DNA from: Bathymodiolus thermophilus thioautotrophic gill symbiont | GTDB taxonomy: Bacteria > Pseudomonadota > Gammaproteobacteria > PS1 > Pseudothioglobaceae | Direction: 5' to 3' | Assembly (NCBI RefSeq): GCF_003711265.1 | Contig: NZ_CP024634.1 | Location: 2,666,001-2,730,000 of the forward strand | DNA length: 64,000 nt | In this document: piece by piece, positions 8,910-18,486 of the stretch | Position numbering within the stretch: the stretch's first letter is position 1 | Layout: each line of letters opens with the position of its first letter | The notes under the pieces: generated by a model | The model's input: the letters and a program-made list of their open reading frames with translations, nothing else | What the model was told of the DNA's origin: nothing | The model's database searches: none | Made by a program: the position numbers and the translations under genes

Positions 8910-10068
8910 AATCCACCTCAACACTATAGCCCACACAAGGATCAATGGCATTGACCAATAATTTTACCTTGGCAATTAAGTCTTCTTTATCGGTGAAATT
9001 AAGCGAAAAAATCATTTGCTTTAACACGCCATTGGGATGAAAATTCCATTCTGTTGGCGCCAAAATTTGATAGGATATGATTGTTTTATTGCGAATACTC
9101 ATTTGATGCACCAACCTTCCTCTTGCCGCTTCTAATTGGGTCAAGGCAGTTGTTTCAATCTCAAAAAATTGCGGTGTATAACTAATATTTTCAAAAACAA
9201 TATGTTGATAATCGTTTTTAACACGATGAAGTAATTCAAACACTTCGAACAATTGTGCGCTTGCCCGAGTAAACACACCTCTGCCATTAACTTCTGTCAT
9301 TTCCTCAATAAAAGAATGGGTGGATTGTCTAGAATATGGGGTTGTTTCATAAAGGGTATTTTGATAATTAGGTTGCTTAATATAAGCATCATTCTGCAAC
9401 AAAACACCCAGTTCTTTTAAATTTAAATCTGGTAAGTGTAACGCCTTAACATCCCCTATTTTATTAAGCGATTGCAAATTATTTAAAAAAATAGCGGCTT
9501 TGCTTTCAGCTGTTTGTAACCAACTGTCAAAATGCTTTAAGTGGCTAAATACAAGATTAGAATCAACTTGTTCTCCGAGCAACAAAGATTGTAATTGCTT
9601 TTCAAGTTTGAATATCAATTTTTCAACAGACTCAAAAGGTTGCAATTGTTTGTTTGCCAAAGATAGGGGGTCGCCCCCTGTAAACAAGGTGTTGCTAATT
9701 TCTTTGATTGTGGTCAGTAGGCTTATAATGCCGACATCAATTGAAGTGTACTTGCTTATATTCCATTTAGATGCAATGCTAAAGCAGTGCTCTTTTATTG
9801 TTTCTAATGCTAGCAATAAATGGTAAGCGCTCATTTCATTTTGACTCAATTGAATTGTTTTATTTTCATTTAATAATTTTAAAAAAGCAAATCTATGTGC
9901 AATATTGCATAATTGATAAAGCATATTAATAATATTCTCAACAGTATTTATTGATTTTCCAATAAATAATTGAGCAATGTGCAATGGGCGAGAGGAAGCA
10001 ATTTCAACAAATTCAATCTGAGAAAATCTGGCCTTAACCTTGATTGTTATTTCACCTTCAACAGGCAT
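8902..10068 (-). CDS. hupK: HupK-like hydrogenase assembly scaffold
   Basis: Large-subunit-like protein without a complete active site, matching HupK/HoxV, a scaffold on which the iron unit is thought to be built before transfer to HupL. Seen: the C-terminal part resembles large subunits (QILAPTEWNFHPNG, ending [13 protein letters not shown]), but only the first Cys of the usual DPCxxC is present and the N-terminal RxCGxC is absent. 388 aa. An AAGGAGG site precedes the ATG within the end of hupJ. Sequence otherwise diverged, so the name rests on these remnants and on position. Confidence 0.82.
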   Translation of the reverse strand: MPVEGEITIKVKARFSQIEFVEIASSRPLHIAQLFIGKSINTVENIINMLYQLCNIAHRFAFLKLLNENKTIQLSQNEMSAYHLLLALETIKEHCFSIASKWNISKYTSIDVGIISLLTTIKEISNTLFTGGDPLSLANKQLQPFESVEKLIFKLEKQLQSLLLGEQVDSNLVFSHLKHFDSWLQTAESKAAIFLNNLQSLNKIGDVKALHLPDLNLKELGVLLQNDAYIKQPNYQNTLYETTPYSRQSTHSFIEEMTEVNGRGVFTRASAQLFEVFELLHRVKNDYQHIVFENISYTPQFFEIETTALTQLEAARGRLVHQMSIRNKTIISYQILAPTEWNFHPNGVLKQMIFSLNFTDKEDLIAKVKLLVNAIDPCVGYSVEVDYA

Positions 10069-10585
10069 TGCCCCCTCCTTTAAAAAATGCCCTTCTTGAG
10101 GAGGCTTTATTTAAGACTTCTTGATCTTTAATCAATTGTTGCGCTTCCGCTTTGTCTTTTTTAATTTGCTTAAACGCTTCAGTTTGCAGGAGTTGCGCCA
10201 TGGCGGCTGCGGCAGTTTCTCGTGCGTCACGCTGAGTTTTAAAATCAAACATAGGGGAAAACAATGAGCAAGTTAAATAAATACCAAAATCTGCATCCAC
10301 TTGAGTTAAAAAAGAGTACTCGCCATCTGGAAACAATATGTTGACTGTTTTGCCAACCCTGACTTCCTGCCTCATGCTGTCTTTAGGAAGTAGTACGATA
10401 TTCATAAACCAAGGTGTGATTAACACGCCCACTTCCACTTCAGATTGATCTTTAGAATGCCCCCAATCAACAAAACCAACTGCCTCAACTTCAAGTGCTT
10501 TATTAAGAATAGGTATGTCAGCCATTTGATTGACACAAACAGATTGATAATGTGCTTCTAAACGATTAACATTATTACTAAACAT
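10058..10585 (-). CDS. hupJ: [NiFe]-hydrogenase assembly chaperone, HupJ/HybE family
   Basis: Chaperone of the HybE/HoxT/HupJ family, expected to assist maturation or quality control of the small or large subunit before export. Seen: the family core around VEVGVLITPWFMNIVLLP and VNILFPDGEYSFL. A lysine- and glutamine-rich tail follows, ending near ASSRRAFFKGG. 175 aa. Lies between rubredoxin hupI and hupK with a short overlap of the latter. The SRRAFF string near the C-terminus has the look of family HybE-fusion tails but carries no visible motif of its own. Confidence 0.82.
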   Translation of the reverse strand: MFSNNVNRLEAHYQSVCVNQMADIPILNKALEVEAVGFVDWGHSKDQSEVEVGVLITPWFMNIVLLPKDSMRQEVRVGKTVNILFPDGEYSFLTQVDADFGIYLTCSLFSPMFDFKTQRDARETAAAAMAQLLQTEAFKQIKKDKAEAQQLIKDQEVLNKASSRRAFFKGGGNAC

Positions 10586-10591
10586 ACCAAG

Positions 10592-10819
10592 CTACACAAT
10601 ATCGCTTCGATCAATCACCATAAATTGATCTTGAAAACCATCACAATTAGGGCAATGCCAATGAGCTGGTAATTTAGAAAACGGTGTATTGGGTGCTATT
10701 TGCCAATAATCATCACCTTCTTCAGGTTGGTAAACATGATGACAAATCTTGCATTCCATACATGCATCGTCTGCTATTTTTTCATCATCACCTAAATAAC
10801 TACCTTCAAAAGTCTTCAT
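10592..10819 (-). CDS. hupI: Hydrogenase-associated rubredoxin
   Basis: Small rubredoxin (HupI/HoxR) that binds one iron through four cysteines, seen as CKICHHVYQP and HCPNCDGFQD. Such rubredoxins protect or assist small-subunit assembly of uptake hydrogenases under oxygen. 75 aa. The start overlaps the stop of hupH by 4 bases. The CMEC just before the first CxxC adds an extra cysteine upstream of the canonical pair. Confidence 0.93.
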   Translation of the reverse strand: MKTFEGSYLGDDEKIADDACMECKICHHVYQPEEGDDYWQIAPNTPFSKLPAHWHCPNCDGFQDQFMVIDRSDIV

Positions 10820-11709
10820 AATTCATCAGCAAATTCTTTGAGTCTTTCGACGCTTGATTCTATATCTTCTTGCGCTGCACATGCAACAATAGGTATTTTA
10901 ACCACCTCAATCGTACTTAAAATCTCATTATCAGTAGAATTAAAATATTTTACCCACCAAATAGACGAAGTGCCTGTTGACACAATACGACAATTGCCAT
11001 AACCCCTAGACAAAATGACCGTATCACCGGCACCCAAAATATTATTAATACAAGCAAGGTCTTCTTCTGTATGCGGCAATAATGTTAAGTTAATGGCCTC
11101 AATTGGGTTGTTCATTTCATCAATAACAATATCACCAAGCGAATCAAGCGTCTTTCTCTTGTCTTTTAACTCGGTTAAGATTGCAGGTACATTTACGACG
11201 CCATCTGGCAATAGTGCATTATTAAAAAGCACCTTGCCTGGTTTTTCTTGATTGACACTAACAATCATTTCAGGAATATTACCTGCTTCAATATAATCTT
11301 GCAAGAGAGTGTTGTTATTGTCAACAACAGTAACACGCCAAATACCAGTAAATATGGATTCTTGAATATTCACAATTTGATGTTTCTGCTTAATCACGGC
11401 ACTAACTTCACCCTCGCCAAGCAGGGTATTTAAATAATCTAAATTCTCGGCATTGAGACCCGTTACTTCAAAAATTAAATTATCGTTATTGATGTCATAG
11501 CCTGCTAATTGCGTATAAATGTTTTCTAAAAACACTCGACATTCAGACAGGTTTATATTTTCATCAAATGCATAAATTTTGCTGTCTATATCAAAAGTGG
11601 ACATCTCTGTCGGCATTTGCATATATTCAAGTGTGTCTTCTTCGGAGGTTGTTTGAGAGCCTGCGCCTAAAAAATTAGCTGGAATAGGTGGAACTGGTAT
11701 AGATGACAT
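10816..11709 (-). CDS. hupH: Hydrogenase expression/formation protein HupH
   Basis: Member of the HupH/HoxQ/HyaF family, needed for maturation of the membrane-bound hydrogenase small subunit. Seen: N-terminal SIPVPPIPANFLGAGSQ and TLEYMQMPTEM typical of the family, C-terminal DDxx-poor tail rich in acidic residues, and SRGYGNCRI with IWWVKYFNS near the end. About 297 aa. Start placed at the second ATG (11709), which gives better spacing to an AGGAG site than the ATG two codons earlier. Followed by hupI with 4-base overlap. Confidence 0.9.
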   Translation of the reverse strand: MSSIPVPPIPANFLGAGSQTTSEEDTLEYMQMPTEMSTFDIDSKIYAFDENINLSECRVFLENIYTQLAGYDINNDNLIFEVTGLNAENLDYLNTLLGEGEVSAVIKQKHQIVNIQESIFTGIWRVTVVDNNNTLLQDYIEAGNIPEMIVSVNQEKPGKVLFNNALLPDGVVNVPAILTELKDKRKTLDSLGDIVIDEMNNPIEAINLTLLPHTEEDLACINNILGAGDTVILSRGYGNCRIVSTGTSSIWWVKYFNSTDNEILSTIEVVKIPIVACAAQEDIESSVERLKEFADEL

Positions 11710-11726
11710 GGTCATTTCTCCTTTTT

Positions 11727-12134
11727 TTAGTTTTGAGTTAAATCTATCTTAACAGGTGGTGTTGTGGGCTCTGACATCATTAATTTTTGAATTTCATTCA
11801 TATAATCATCCCAGTTTTGGACTTTAGAAATCACACCTAAATACGCACCCTCTTTAAAGAAAACCAAAGAAGGCCAAGTGCTAAAACCGTAGTTTCTCTG
11901 AATTTTCATTTCATCATCACGACTGACAAGCGCTGGTACGATTTGTCCTTTAAAGGTAGAAATCAACTCAGGCAAAATAATAGCAACATCCAAACTTTCT
12001 GGAAATAATTTAGCATCATTACAAAAGAATAACACGCTATAACGGTGTTGCTTAATAAAGTTACTAATATTGCTTTCTGATAAAAGCGGATAATTGTGTG
12101 TGGTTATTAATTGTTGTATTAGTTCTGGAAACAT
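11727..12134 (-). CDS. hupG: HupG/HyaE-family thioredoxin-like chaperone
   Basis: Thioredoxin-fold protein without the CxxC active site, matching HupG/HoxO/HyaE, which bind the Tat leader of the small subunit during assembly. Seen: beta strand SVLFFCNDAKLFPESLDVA, PALVSRDDE, and the cis-proline region GFSTWPSLVFFKEG. 135 aa. Sits between hupF and hupH as in other hup operons. Confidence 0.85.
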   Translation of the reverse strand: MFPELIQQLITTHNYPLLSESNISNFIKQHRYSVLFFCNDAKLFPESLDVAIILPELISTFKGQIVPALVSRDDEMKIQRNYGFSTWPSLVFFKEGAYLGVISKVQNWDDYMNEIQKLMMSEPTTPPVKIDLTQN

Positions 12135-12137
12135 AAT

Positions 12138-12446
12138 TTATTTATCGTTATTTAAAAAAGGATTAATCGGTTCGCGATTAATTAAATCACCAAATAAGGC
12201 TTGCACTCTATCGTCTTCACTGCCTTGAGTGGCTAAACTAACCGCCTTAAGTGCCGCATCAATTTCTTTGGCTCTGGCGGCAGAAATAACTTCTCTAGCG
12301 GCATCAATAAACACCAACACCCAAGTGCCTGTAATTTGAGGCCCCACGAGTTGCATATTAATTTTGTTATTAACGCCATTATTTTGACAAAGTGCAAAAG
12401 TATCACTCACAGGATCAATCACTTGCATAGGAATACCAATACACAT
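12138..12446 (-). CDS. hupF: HypC-like hydrogenase chaperone HupF
   Basis: Second HypC-type chaperone (HupF/HoxL). After ATG at 12446 it reads MCIGIPMQV, keeping the essential Cys2. It also shows the family strand TWVLVFIDAAREVI. About 102 aa. The start overlaps the stop of hupD; a GTG one codon upstream is disfavoured because only ATG places Cys at position 2. Likely specific to HupL maturation under oxygen, complementing hypC. Confidence 0.92.
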   Translation of the reverse strand: MCIGIPMQVIDPVSDTFALCQNNGVNNKINMQLVGPQITGTWVLVFIDAAREVISAARAKEIDAALKAVSLATQGSEDDRVQALFGDLINREPINPFLNNDK

Positions 12447-13141
12447 CACTTGCCCTCAAAATGTTTTCTACCATCAACAAAAACATTGGTATCACAAGAT
12501 ACATCTAACAATTCCACCTCTCTTTGCTCAAAAGTATGATCAAATAAAACTCGGTCATCGCCTTTTCTGCATGCCAAGTTTTCCGAAGGTCTGTTCACCT
12601 CATATTCGCTCATGCCAATAGTTGGGCTGTTGACGCCCTCATGCTCAGAAAGTGGGGTCTTTCGTTTTTTATAGACAACATTGTAACTGTCTAAATAATC
12701 AAGACAATGTTGGATTGCTGGCTGCATTTGTGCCTTGACCTCATCTCGCAAACTACCGCCAAAATCTTCTAATTCTACAGGTTGAACGCCAATTAGAAAA
12801 ATATGGTCAGGCGTTTCACCTGTTAATTCTGCGGTAGATAAAACTTCTTGAAAACCAGTTTGATGTAAACTCATTTTTTTAGCACCCATAAATTTGGGCA
12901 CTTCTTGGTCATGAATTAACTTCATCACACCGGGTTTTAAACCATAATCAATGGCATCAAAAACAATCAACAAATCACACTCTTGCACATGTTGAATTAA
13001 ATACAAACCTTGGGTGCCACCATCCATCAATTTAACATTATCACCAAACTCATATTGTCGATTAATACTTTCAACAGTTCTAACGCCAAAACCTTCGTCA
13101 GCCCACAAGATATTACCAACCCCTAAAATTAATACTTTCAT
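12446..13141 (-). CDS. hupD: Hydrogenase maturation endopeptidase
   Basis: Protease that removes the C-terminal tail of HupL after nickel insertion. Seen: MKVLILGVGNILWADEGFGVR with the nickel-ligand Glu, then FDAIDYG and SLHQTGFQEVL containing the second acid/His ligands. Start set at MKVLILG because family members begin there; the upstream 25 codons have no ribosome site. About 231 aa, some 25-30 longer than usual: a poorly conserved tail of about 60 residues follows the last helix (HCLDYLDSYN) and contains three cysteines or charged clusters of unknown role. Confidence 0.93.
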   Translation of the reverse strand: MKVLILGVGNILWADEGFGVRTVESINRQYEFGDNVKLMDGGTQGLYLIQHVQECDLLIVFDAIDYGLKPGVMKLIHDQEVPKFMGAKKMSLHQTGFQEVLSTAELTGETPDHIFLIGVQPVELEDFGGSLRDEVKAQMQPAIQHCLDYLDSYNVVYKKRKTPLSEHEGVNSPTIGMSEYEVNRPSENLACRKGDDRVLFDHTFEQREVELLDVSCDTNVFVDGRKHFEGK

Positions 13142-13216
13142 ATATCTCACTATAACAAGACAGGATATTTTGCAATACCCTGACATTGATGAAAAAATAA
13201 GAATACCGGCATACAA

Positions 13217-13918
13217 TCAATCTTTGCGGTTATCCTTCCATGTTCTCCAGCCATTAATCATTGTGCTAACCAGTGTTTGCCTTGACATAATGTCCTCTCT
13301 AATTGCAACATAAATATGTAGCATAATAAAAACAATTAAAAACCACATGCCCAAATGGTGCCAAGTATGCACATCTTGACTTTGCCCAAAGAGTGGAATC
13401 AGCCACCCTGCAAACGCATCATACCACCATGATCCCATGCCTTGACCTTCTGCATACAGTGCAAATCCAGTAAAAAGCATAAAAATAGACCCTGTAACAA
13501 ACATAAAAAACATAAACAATGAAGCGGCTGGATTGTGTCCAATGTATTTTTTTGGCTCTTTTTCTAAAAATGCATACCAACGCAATTCATGCCATACTTC
13601 CTTCCACCATTGTTTATTAAAGATAGGGGGCATAAACAGTTGTTTGGCGTGTTGATTGCCTACGAATGCCCAATAAACTCTACCAATCAAACCAATGGCA
13701 AAAATATAAGCTGCTGTGAAATGAAAAAATCGAATATAGCCCATCAAATAATAATCACTCGCCTCACCCGATAAACTCGGCAAAGGAGAGCCAATAAAAT
13801 AGCCCGTTATTGCCAATACAACTATTGCCGCTGCATTAATCCAATGCCATAAGCGCACTGGTGCTTCATACACATAAGTTGCCTCAGTTTTGGATTCTAT
13901 TGATTTTGAATTCATCAC
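13217..13918 (-). CDS. hupC: Hydrogenase cytochrome b subunit
   Basis: Membrane b-type cytochrome that anchors HupSL and passes electrons to quinone. Four hydrophobic helices are seen (around WINAAAIVVLAITGYFIG, FFHFTAAYIFAIGLIGRVYW, LFMFFMFVTGSIFMLFTGF, HLGMWFLIVFIMLHIYVA) with His residues suitable for two haems (LWHW, RFFH, WHHLG, MLHIY). 233 aa, normal for HupC/HoxZ. Its presence assigns the catalytic enzyme to the group 1 respiratory uptake class. Confidence 0.94.
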   Translation of the reverse strand: MMNSKSIESKTEATYVYEAPVRLWHWINAAAIVVLAITGYFIGSPLPSLSGEASDYYLMGYIRFFHFTAAYIFAIGLIGRVYWAFVGNQHAKQLFMPPIFNKQWWKEVWHELRWYAFLEKEPKKYIGHNPAASLFMFFMFVTGSIFMLFTGFALYAEGQGMGSWWYDAFAGWLIPLFGQSQDVHTWHHLGMWFLIVFIMLHIYVAIREDIMSRQTLVSTMINGWRTWKDNRKD

Positions 13919-13937
13919 TCACCTCCTTTTTCAAAAT

Positions 13938-14207
13938 TTATGACAACAAAAGTCCAATGCCCAATATAGAACCCAAGACACCAAACAATGTTAAGGTTAA
14001 ACTGAGCACCTGCTTTCTTTTATACACAAAAAATGCGCCGGTCATTAGTGCAAAACTCAAACTGAGTATGGCAACAATGTGGTAATTACTAGAAAAATAA
14101 TGCTGAACCGCTGCCATAAGATTCGCAAACTCAGATATACCATGACCAGGATGGGCAAAAACGGTGCTTGAGATAAATACAATTGCTATTGTTAATATTT
14201 TTTTCAT
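13938..14207 (-). CDS. Small HupE-like membrane protein with HPGHG motif
   Basis: 89 aa. A signal peptide (MKKILTIAIVFISSTVFA) is followed by HPGHGISEF and two hydrophobic helices (HIVAILSLSFALMTGAFF and LTLFGVLGSILGIGLLL). The His-Pro-Gly-His just after cleavage is like the start of HupE/UreJ nickel permeases, but those have six to seven helices, so this is either a reduced relative or an unrelated accessory protein. It lies between hupL and hupC, inside the structural operon, suggesting a role with nickel supply or the membrane complex. Function not established. Confidence 0.6.
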   Translation of the reverse strand: MKKILTIAIVFISSTVFAHPGHGISEFANLMAAVQHYFSSNYHIVAILSLSFALMTGAFFVYKRKQVLSLTLTLFGVLGSILGIGLLLS

Positions 14208-14217
14208 TTTAAGACTC

Positions 14218-16032
14218 CTATCTTACTTTAACATTAATTAATTCTTCACCGTCTTCGCTCATTATATGAGTAGAGCAGGCGAGACACGGGTCAAAACTGT
14301 GCAAAGTGCGCAAAATTTCAACAGGCTCATCAGCACGCTCAACAGGGGTTCCCATCAAACTTGCCTCAAATGCGCCAATATTACCATCAGGATCACGAGG
14401 TGAGCCGTTCCAAGTTGTTGGCACCACACATTGATAGTTTTCAATTTTTCCGTCATTAATAACAATCCAATGCCCTAATGCGCCACGCGGTGCTGCTGCT
14501 GTGCCATAACCTTTGGCGTGTTTTGGCCAAGTTTTTGGATCCCACTTCTCCATATTGGCCGTTGAACTGTCGCCATTTTTGATATTTTTAATAAGCGCAT
14601 GCCAATCATCAACCATCATATCTGCACAATATTCGGATTCTAATGCTCTAGCGAGAGTGCGGCCAATGGTTGACTGCAACGCTTGTTTTGCATTTAATTT
14701 GGTGCCAGCAAGAGCGTTGAGTGCAGAAAGCGCTTTGTTCGTTTGCTCAATAACATATTCAGAGCCTTGTGCATAAGCCAATACATAACGAGATAGTGGC
14801 CCAACTTCAACAGCATGACCTCTCCAGCGAGGCGCTTTAATCCATGAGTATTTTGCGCTTTCATCCAATTCTTTAATATTTGTTCTGGTGCCTTTGGTTT
14901 TAGAGCCCAATTCATAATTTGCCTCTGTGATGCCATCCCAAGGATGCAAACCCTTAGACTCATCTGGATATTTATACCAAGAATGGGTTACAAATTCCTG
15001 CACTTGTTCTGGATCTGCTGGATCAACTGGGAACACTTCATCCCAATTGTCATTAAGAATAACGCCACCTGGTAATTGGTCGGTTGATTTGTCATAATTA
15101 ACCTTAGGATAAGCACCGTAATCCATAACACTCTTGCCACCAATGCCACCGCCCCACAATTGTTTCTTATAAAAACTGGCAATGGCAATCACATCGGGAA
15201 CATAAACATTGCGATTAAATTGCACCATTTCATCAATACGCGACTTGACAAAATTTAAACGCTCCATATTAAGTGGTGCACCTGCCGCCATATCGCCATC
15301 CATATTGATAGCACAAGGAACGCCACCAACAAGGTAGTTGGGATGTGGGTTTTTGCCACCAAAAATTGTATGTAATTTGACAAATTCTTTTTGCAAATCT
15401 AACGCTTCAAGATAATGAGCCACTGCCATCAAATCTGCTTCTGGAGAAAGTTTGTACGCAGGATTGTCCCAATAACCATTTTTAAACGGCCCCAACTGAC
15501 CTGATTCAATAAACTTTCTGATTCTGGTTTGAATATCTTTAAAATAACCGGGGCTAGATTTTGCATGTTTTGGAGAAACGAGATTTTGTAAACCAGATGT
15601 CGCTTTCGGATTTGCCTTTAATGCATTAACTGGATTAACCCAATCTAGCGCATGTAAATGATAAAAATGCACAACATGATCATGCACTTGTAAAGTTTTT
15701 GCCATCATTTCACGAATCAAATGAGCATTCAACGGAATCTTAATATCCAAGGCATTTTCAACTGCTCTTACAGAAGTCAAAGCGTGGCAACCTGTGCATA
15801 CGCCACAAATTCTCTCAACAAAAGCCCAAGCATCACGAGGATCTCTACCTCTTAAAATAACCTCAAGCCCACGCCACATTGTACCTGTTGACACAGCGTT
15901 AACAATGACATTATTTGCATCTAAATTAACCTCGCAACGCATGTGCCCTTCAATTCTGGTTACTGGGTCAATAACAACACGCTTACCACTGTTGTCTAGC
16001 GTATAACCATTTGGTGTGTTTATAACTGACAT
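14218..16032 (-). CDS. hupL: Uptake [NiFe]-hydrogenase large subunit
   Basis: Catalytic subunit that oxidises H2. Seen: [14 protein letters not shown] (first Ni-binding pair) at about residue 73 and the C-terminal DPCLACSTH followed by a 15-residue tail beginning [10 protein letters not shown]. The tail after the His is the peptide removed by HupD. 604 aa, as usual for group 1 enzymes. Located directly after hupS with a 3-base gap. Periplasmic when mature, co-exported with HupS. The contrast with HupV (no tail, SVSQ motif) shows the two large subunits are functionally separate. Confidence 0.97.
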   Translation of the reverse strand: MSVINTPNGYTLDNSGKRVVIDPVTRIEGHMRCEVNLDANNVIVNAVSTGTMWRGLEVILRGRDPRDAWAFVERICGVCTGCHALTSVRAVENALDIKIPLNAHLIREMMAKTLQVHDHVVHFYHLHALDWVNPVNALKANPKATSGLQNLVSPKHAKSSPGYFKDIQTRIRKFIESGQLGPFKNGYWDNPAYKLSPEADLMAVAHYLEALDLQKEFVKLHTIFGGKNPHPNYLVGGVPCAINMDGDMAAGAPLNMERLNFVKSRIDEMVQFNRNVYVPDVIAIASFYKKQLWGGGIGGKSVMDYGAYPKVNYDKSTDQLPGGVILNDNWDEVFPVDPADPEQVQEFVTHSWYKYPDESKGLHPWDGITEANYELGSKTKGTRTNIKELDESAKYSWIKAPRWRGHAVEVGPLSRYVLAYAQGSEYVIEQTNKALSALNALAGTKLNAKQALQSTIGRTLARALESEYCADMMVDDWHALIKNIKNGDSSTANMEKWDPKTWPKHAKGYGTAAAPRGALGHWIVINDGKIENYQCVVPTTWNGSPRDPDGNIGAFEASLMGTPVERADEPVEILRTLHSFDPCLACSTHIMSEDGEELINVKVR

Positions 16033-16035
16033 AAT

Positions 16036-17139
16036 TTACTCTCCTTTAACTTCTTTTTGATTATTCTTAGCGTTTTTTAAGGCACTTGCTGCTGCATGAA
16101 CAGCAATAGCAGCACCTGTCGCACTTGCAACTGCAATGCCAATCTCATCAGCATCCGCCTCAATGCCAAACCCATGAACCTCGGTTAGGCGGTCATAAAA
16201 TGAGCCCTTGTCCCAAAATCCATCCTCAGAACAACCAATACAGCCATGCCCTGCTTGAATTGGGAACGAAGTGCCTTCATTCCAGCGAATAGTAGAACAG
16301 GCGTTATAAGTGGTTGGACCCTTGCATCCCACCTTATACAAGCAATAACCTTTTTTTGCATTGTCATCATCAAATTCTTCAACAAATTGACCAGCGTCAA
16401 AGTGTGGACGACGATAACACTTGTCATGAATCCTTTGTGAATAAAACATTTTTGGCCTACCCTGCCTGTCTAAACTTGGCATTTTTTCAAAAGTGAGCAT
16501 ATAGGTAATAACGCCTGTCATTACTTCTGCAATTGGCGGGCAACCTGGTACCTTGATAATTGGCTTGTCAGTAATTAATTTATGTGTTGGTGTGGCACCT
16601 GTGGGATTAGGCCTGGCTGCTTGAACACAACCCCAAGAAGCACAAGAGCCCCAAGAAATAATTGCTTTACAATGTTTTGCCACTTTTTCAATTTGATGAT
16701 GAAACGGCTTGCCTGCAATAATACAAGACATACCCTCTTGATTAAGTGGCGTATTGCCTTCAACCGCAAGAATAAAGTTGCCGTCATATTTTTTAATCGT
16801 TTCGTCAATAATGGCTTCTGCCTGATGACCTGCTGCTGCCATAATGGTGTCGTCATAATCAAGTGAAATCATCGACAAAATAACATCTTTTGCCAATGGA
16901 TGTGCTGAACGAATAAAAGACTCCGAACAACAGGTGCACTCTAGTCCATGCAACCATAATACGGGTATTCTGGGCTTATTTTCCATTGCATAAGCAATTT
17001 TGCCGACAAACGAAGGCCCAAGTCCTAATGCAGTTGCCGTTAAACTACAATATTTAATAAAACTACGACGACTAATGCCTTGTCTACGCATAACATCGTA
17101 AAAACTCTCAATTGGCAATTTTGTTTCTGTCTCAGCCAT
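16036..17139 (-). CDS. hupS: Uptake [NiFe]-hydrogenase small subunit with Tat leader
   Basis: Fe-S subunit carrying electrons from the NiFe site to HupC. Seen: twin-arginine motif [10 protein letters not shown] at about residue 20, then proximal-cluster cysteines [20 protein letters not shown], the medial/distal cluster region ([34 protein letters not shown]) and a C-terminal hydrophobic helix ([20 protein letters not shown]) that anchors the complex. 367 aa. First gene of the block; a strong AAGGAGAG site precedes the ATG. Confidence 0.97.
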   Translation of the reverse strand: MAETETKLPIESFYDVMRRQGISRRSFIKYCSLTATALGLGPSFVGKIAYAMENKPRIPVLWLHGLECTCCSESFIRSAHPLAKDVILSMISLDYDDTIMAAAGHQAEAIIDETIKKYDGNFILAVEGNTPLNQEGMSCIIAGKPFHHQIEKVAKHCKAIISWGSCASWGCVQAARPNPTGATPTHKLITDKPIIKVPGCPPIAEVMTGVITYMLTFEKMPSLDRQGRPKMFYSQRIHDKCYRRPHFDAGQFVEEFDDDNAKKGYCLYKVGCKGPTTYNACSTIRWNEGTSFPIQAGHGCIGCSEDGFWDKGSFYDRLTEVHGFGIEADADEIGIAVASATGAAIAVHAAASALKNAKNNQKEVKGE

Positions 17140-17228
17140 TTTCTCTCTCCTTCTTGATTACTAAAAAAATTATTTAGCCATTTCATATTTTTATAAAACT
17201 CACTTGCTTTATAATACAAGCAATAACT

Positions 17229-18479
17229 ATGCCAAAAATTTCATTACAAACCAAATTAGGTTTCAATCTTAACCTGACACCTTTATTGAAAAACTCAATA
17301 AAGCTATTGTCTATGCCGTATGTAGAGTTATTGTCTGAAGTCAATCAAGCATTAGAAAATAATATGCTGCTTACCGAAAATCAAACAAAAACAACCGAAT
17401 CTTCTTATTATTCTCGCAACCAAGAGGAAGTTATCTCGCAAATATCGTCCAAACCCTCTTTATTTTCCAGTTTAGAAAGCCAATTACGCAATGCTAATTT
17501 GACCACCTTACAGCATAATATTGCTCAAATTATCTTTGAAAATATTACTGAAAAGGGCTTTTTAGAAGTGGATATCGCATTTATTGCCCGAATTTTCATT
17601 AAAAAACATTCTCAGCAAACAATTGATAATCAAGATTGTGAACAAGTTAGGCAATACATACAAAACAATTTTGAACCGCTTGGCGTTGCTTCTTTAAGTG
17701 TCCAAGACTTTTTGCTATTGCAACTTAATCAACAATCCAATATTAAACACAAGTCTTTATTCGTCCAATTACTTTTAGCGCAAATTGACCTAGATGCCAT
17801 CAGCCCAAAACAAAGAAATCAGTTTCTCGCACTGATTAAAACCTTATCCAAAACGCCCGTTGATAACTTTGACAACAATGCTGATCGACAATATATACAA
17901 ACGGATATAGCCATTGAAAAAGAAGGGGAAAATTGGCACATTCATTTAAGAACACTACCCAGTATTGCCATTAACAAAAAATATTTATCATTACGGGCTC
18001 ACATCCAAGACAAAACTTTATTTAATGAACATTTGATGGCTGCCCGCAGTTTGATTAGTTTTTTATCCTATCGTAATCAATTTTTACAACTTATTACCAA
18101 AGAATTAATTGTTAAACAGACTCAAGCGCTAACCAAAGGGCTGAAATATTTAACCCCATTGACACAAAAACAACTGGCTATTGAATTAAATATAGGTGAA
18201 TCAACGCTATCACGCTTAATTAAAAATAGATATATGGATACCCCTATTGGGACAATTAGGATTAAAGATTTGTTTTCTTCTAATGTTGGCAATTATGCCT
18301 CTAAATCCGTTCAACAAATTATCAAAAGCATCATCCAGCGAGAAACCAAACCCTTGTCCGATCAAAAAATAACAAATTTACTAATACAAAAAAATATAAA
18401 CATTAGCAGAAGAACGGTAACCAAGTATAGAAAAACCTTAAACATTCCATGCGCCAAATACAGAAAATTAGCACTTTAG
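17229..18479 (+). CDS. rpoN: RNA polymerase sigma-54 factor (divergent)
   Basis: Alternative sigma factor that needs AAA+ activators such as HupR. Seen: region I (KLGFNLNLTPLLKNSIKLL) that binds activator, a core-binding middle, the promoter-binding domain (LTQKQLAIELNIGESTLSRL, then TPIGTIRIKDLFSS) and the RpoN box ISRRTVTKYR near the C-terminus. 416 aa against roughly 450-500 usual; the acidic linker after region I is short. Transcribed away from hupS, 89 bases apart. The location beside hydrogenase genes suggests it mainly serves them, though this is inference. A TATAAT-like string sits at 17210-17215. Confidence 0.92.
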   Translation: MPKISLQTKLGFNLNLTPLLKNSIKLLSMPYVELLSEVNQALENNMLLTENQTKTTESSYYSRNQEEVISQISSKPSLFSSLESQLRNANLTTLQHNIAQIIFENITEKGFLEVDIAFIARIFIKKHSQQTIDNQDCEQVRQYIQNNFEPLGVASLSVQDFLLLQLNQQSNIKHKSLFVQLLLAQIDLDAISPKQRNQFLALIKTLSKTPVDNFDNNADRQYIQTDIAIEKEGENWHIHLRTLPSIAINKKYLSLRAHIQDKTLFNEHLMAARSLISFLSYRNQFLQLITKELIVKQTQALTKGLKYLTPLTQKQLAIELNIGESTLSRLIKNRYMDTPIGTIRIKDLFSSNVGNYASKSVQQIIKSIIQRETKPLSDQKITNLLIQKNINISRRTVTKYRKTLNIPCAKYRKLAL

Positions 18480-18486
18480 AGTCCTT

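Noticed and set aside
17161-17228. Sigma-54 promoter for hupS or rpoN
   Set aside because: No GG-N10-GC element of the -24/-12 type found on either strand.
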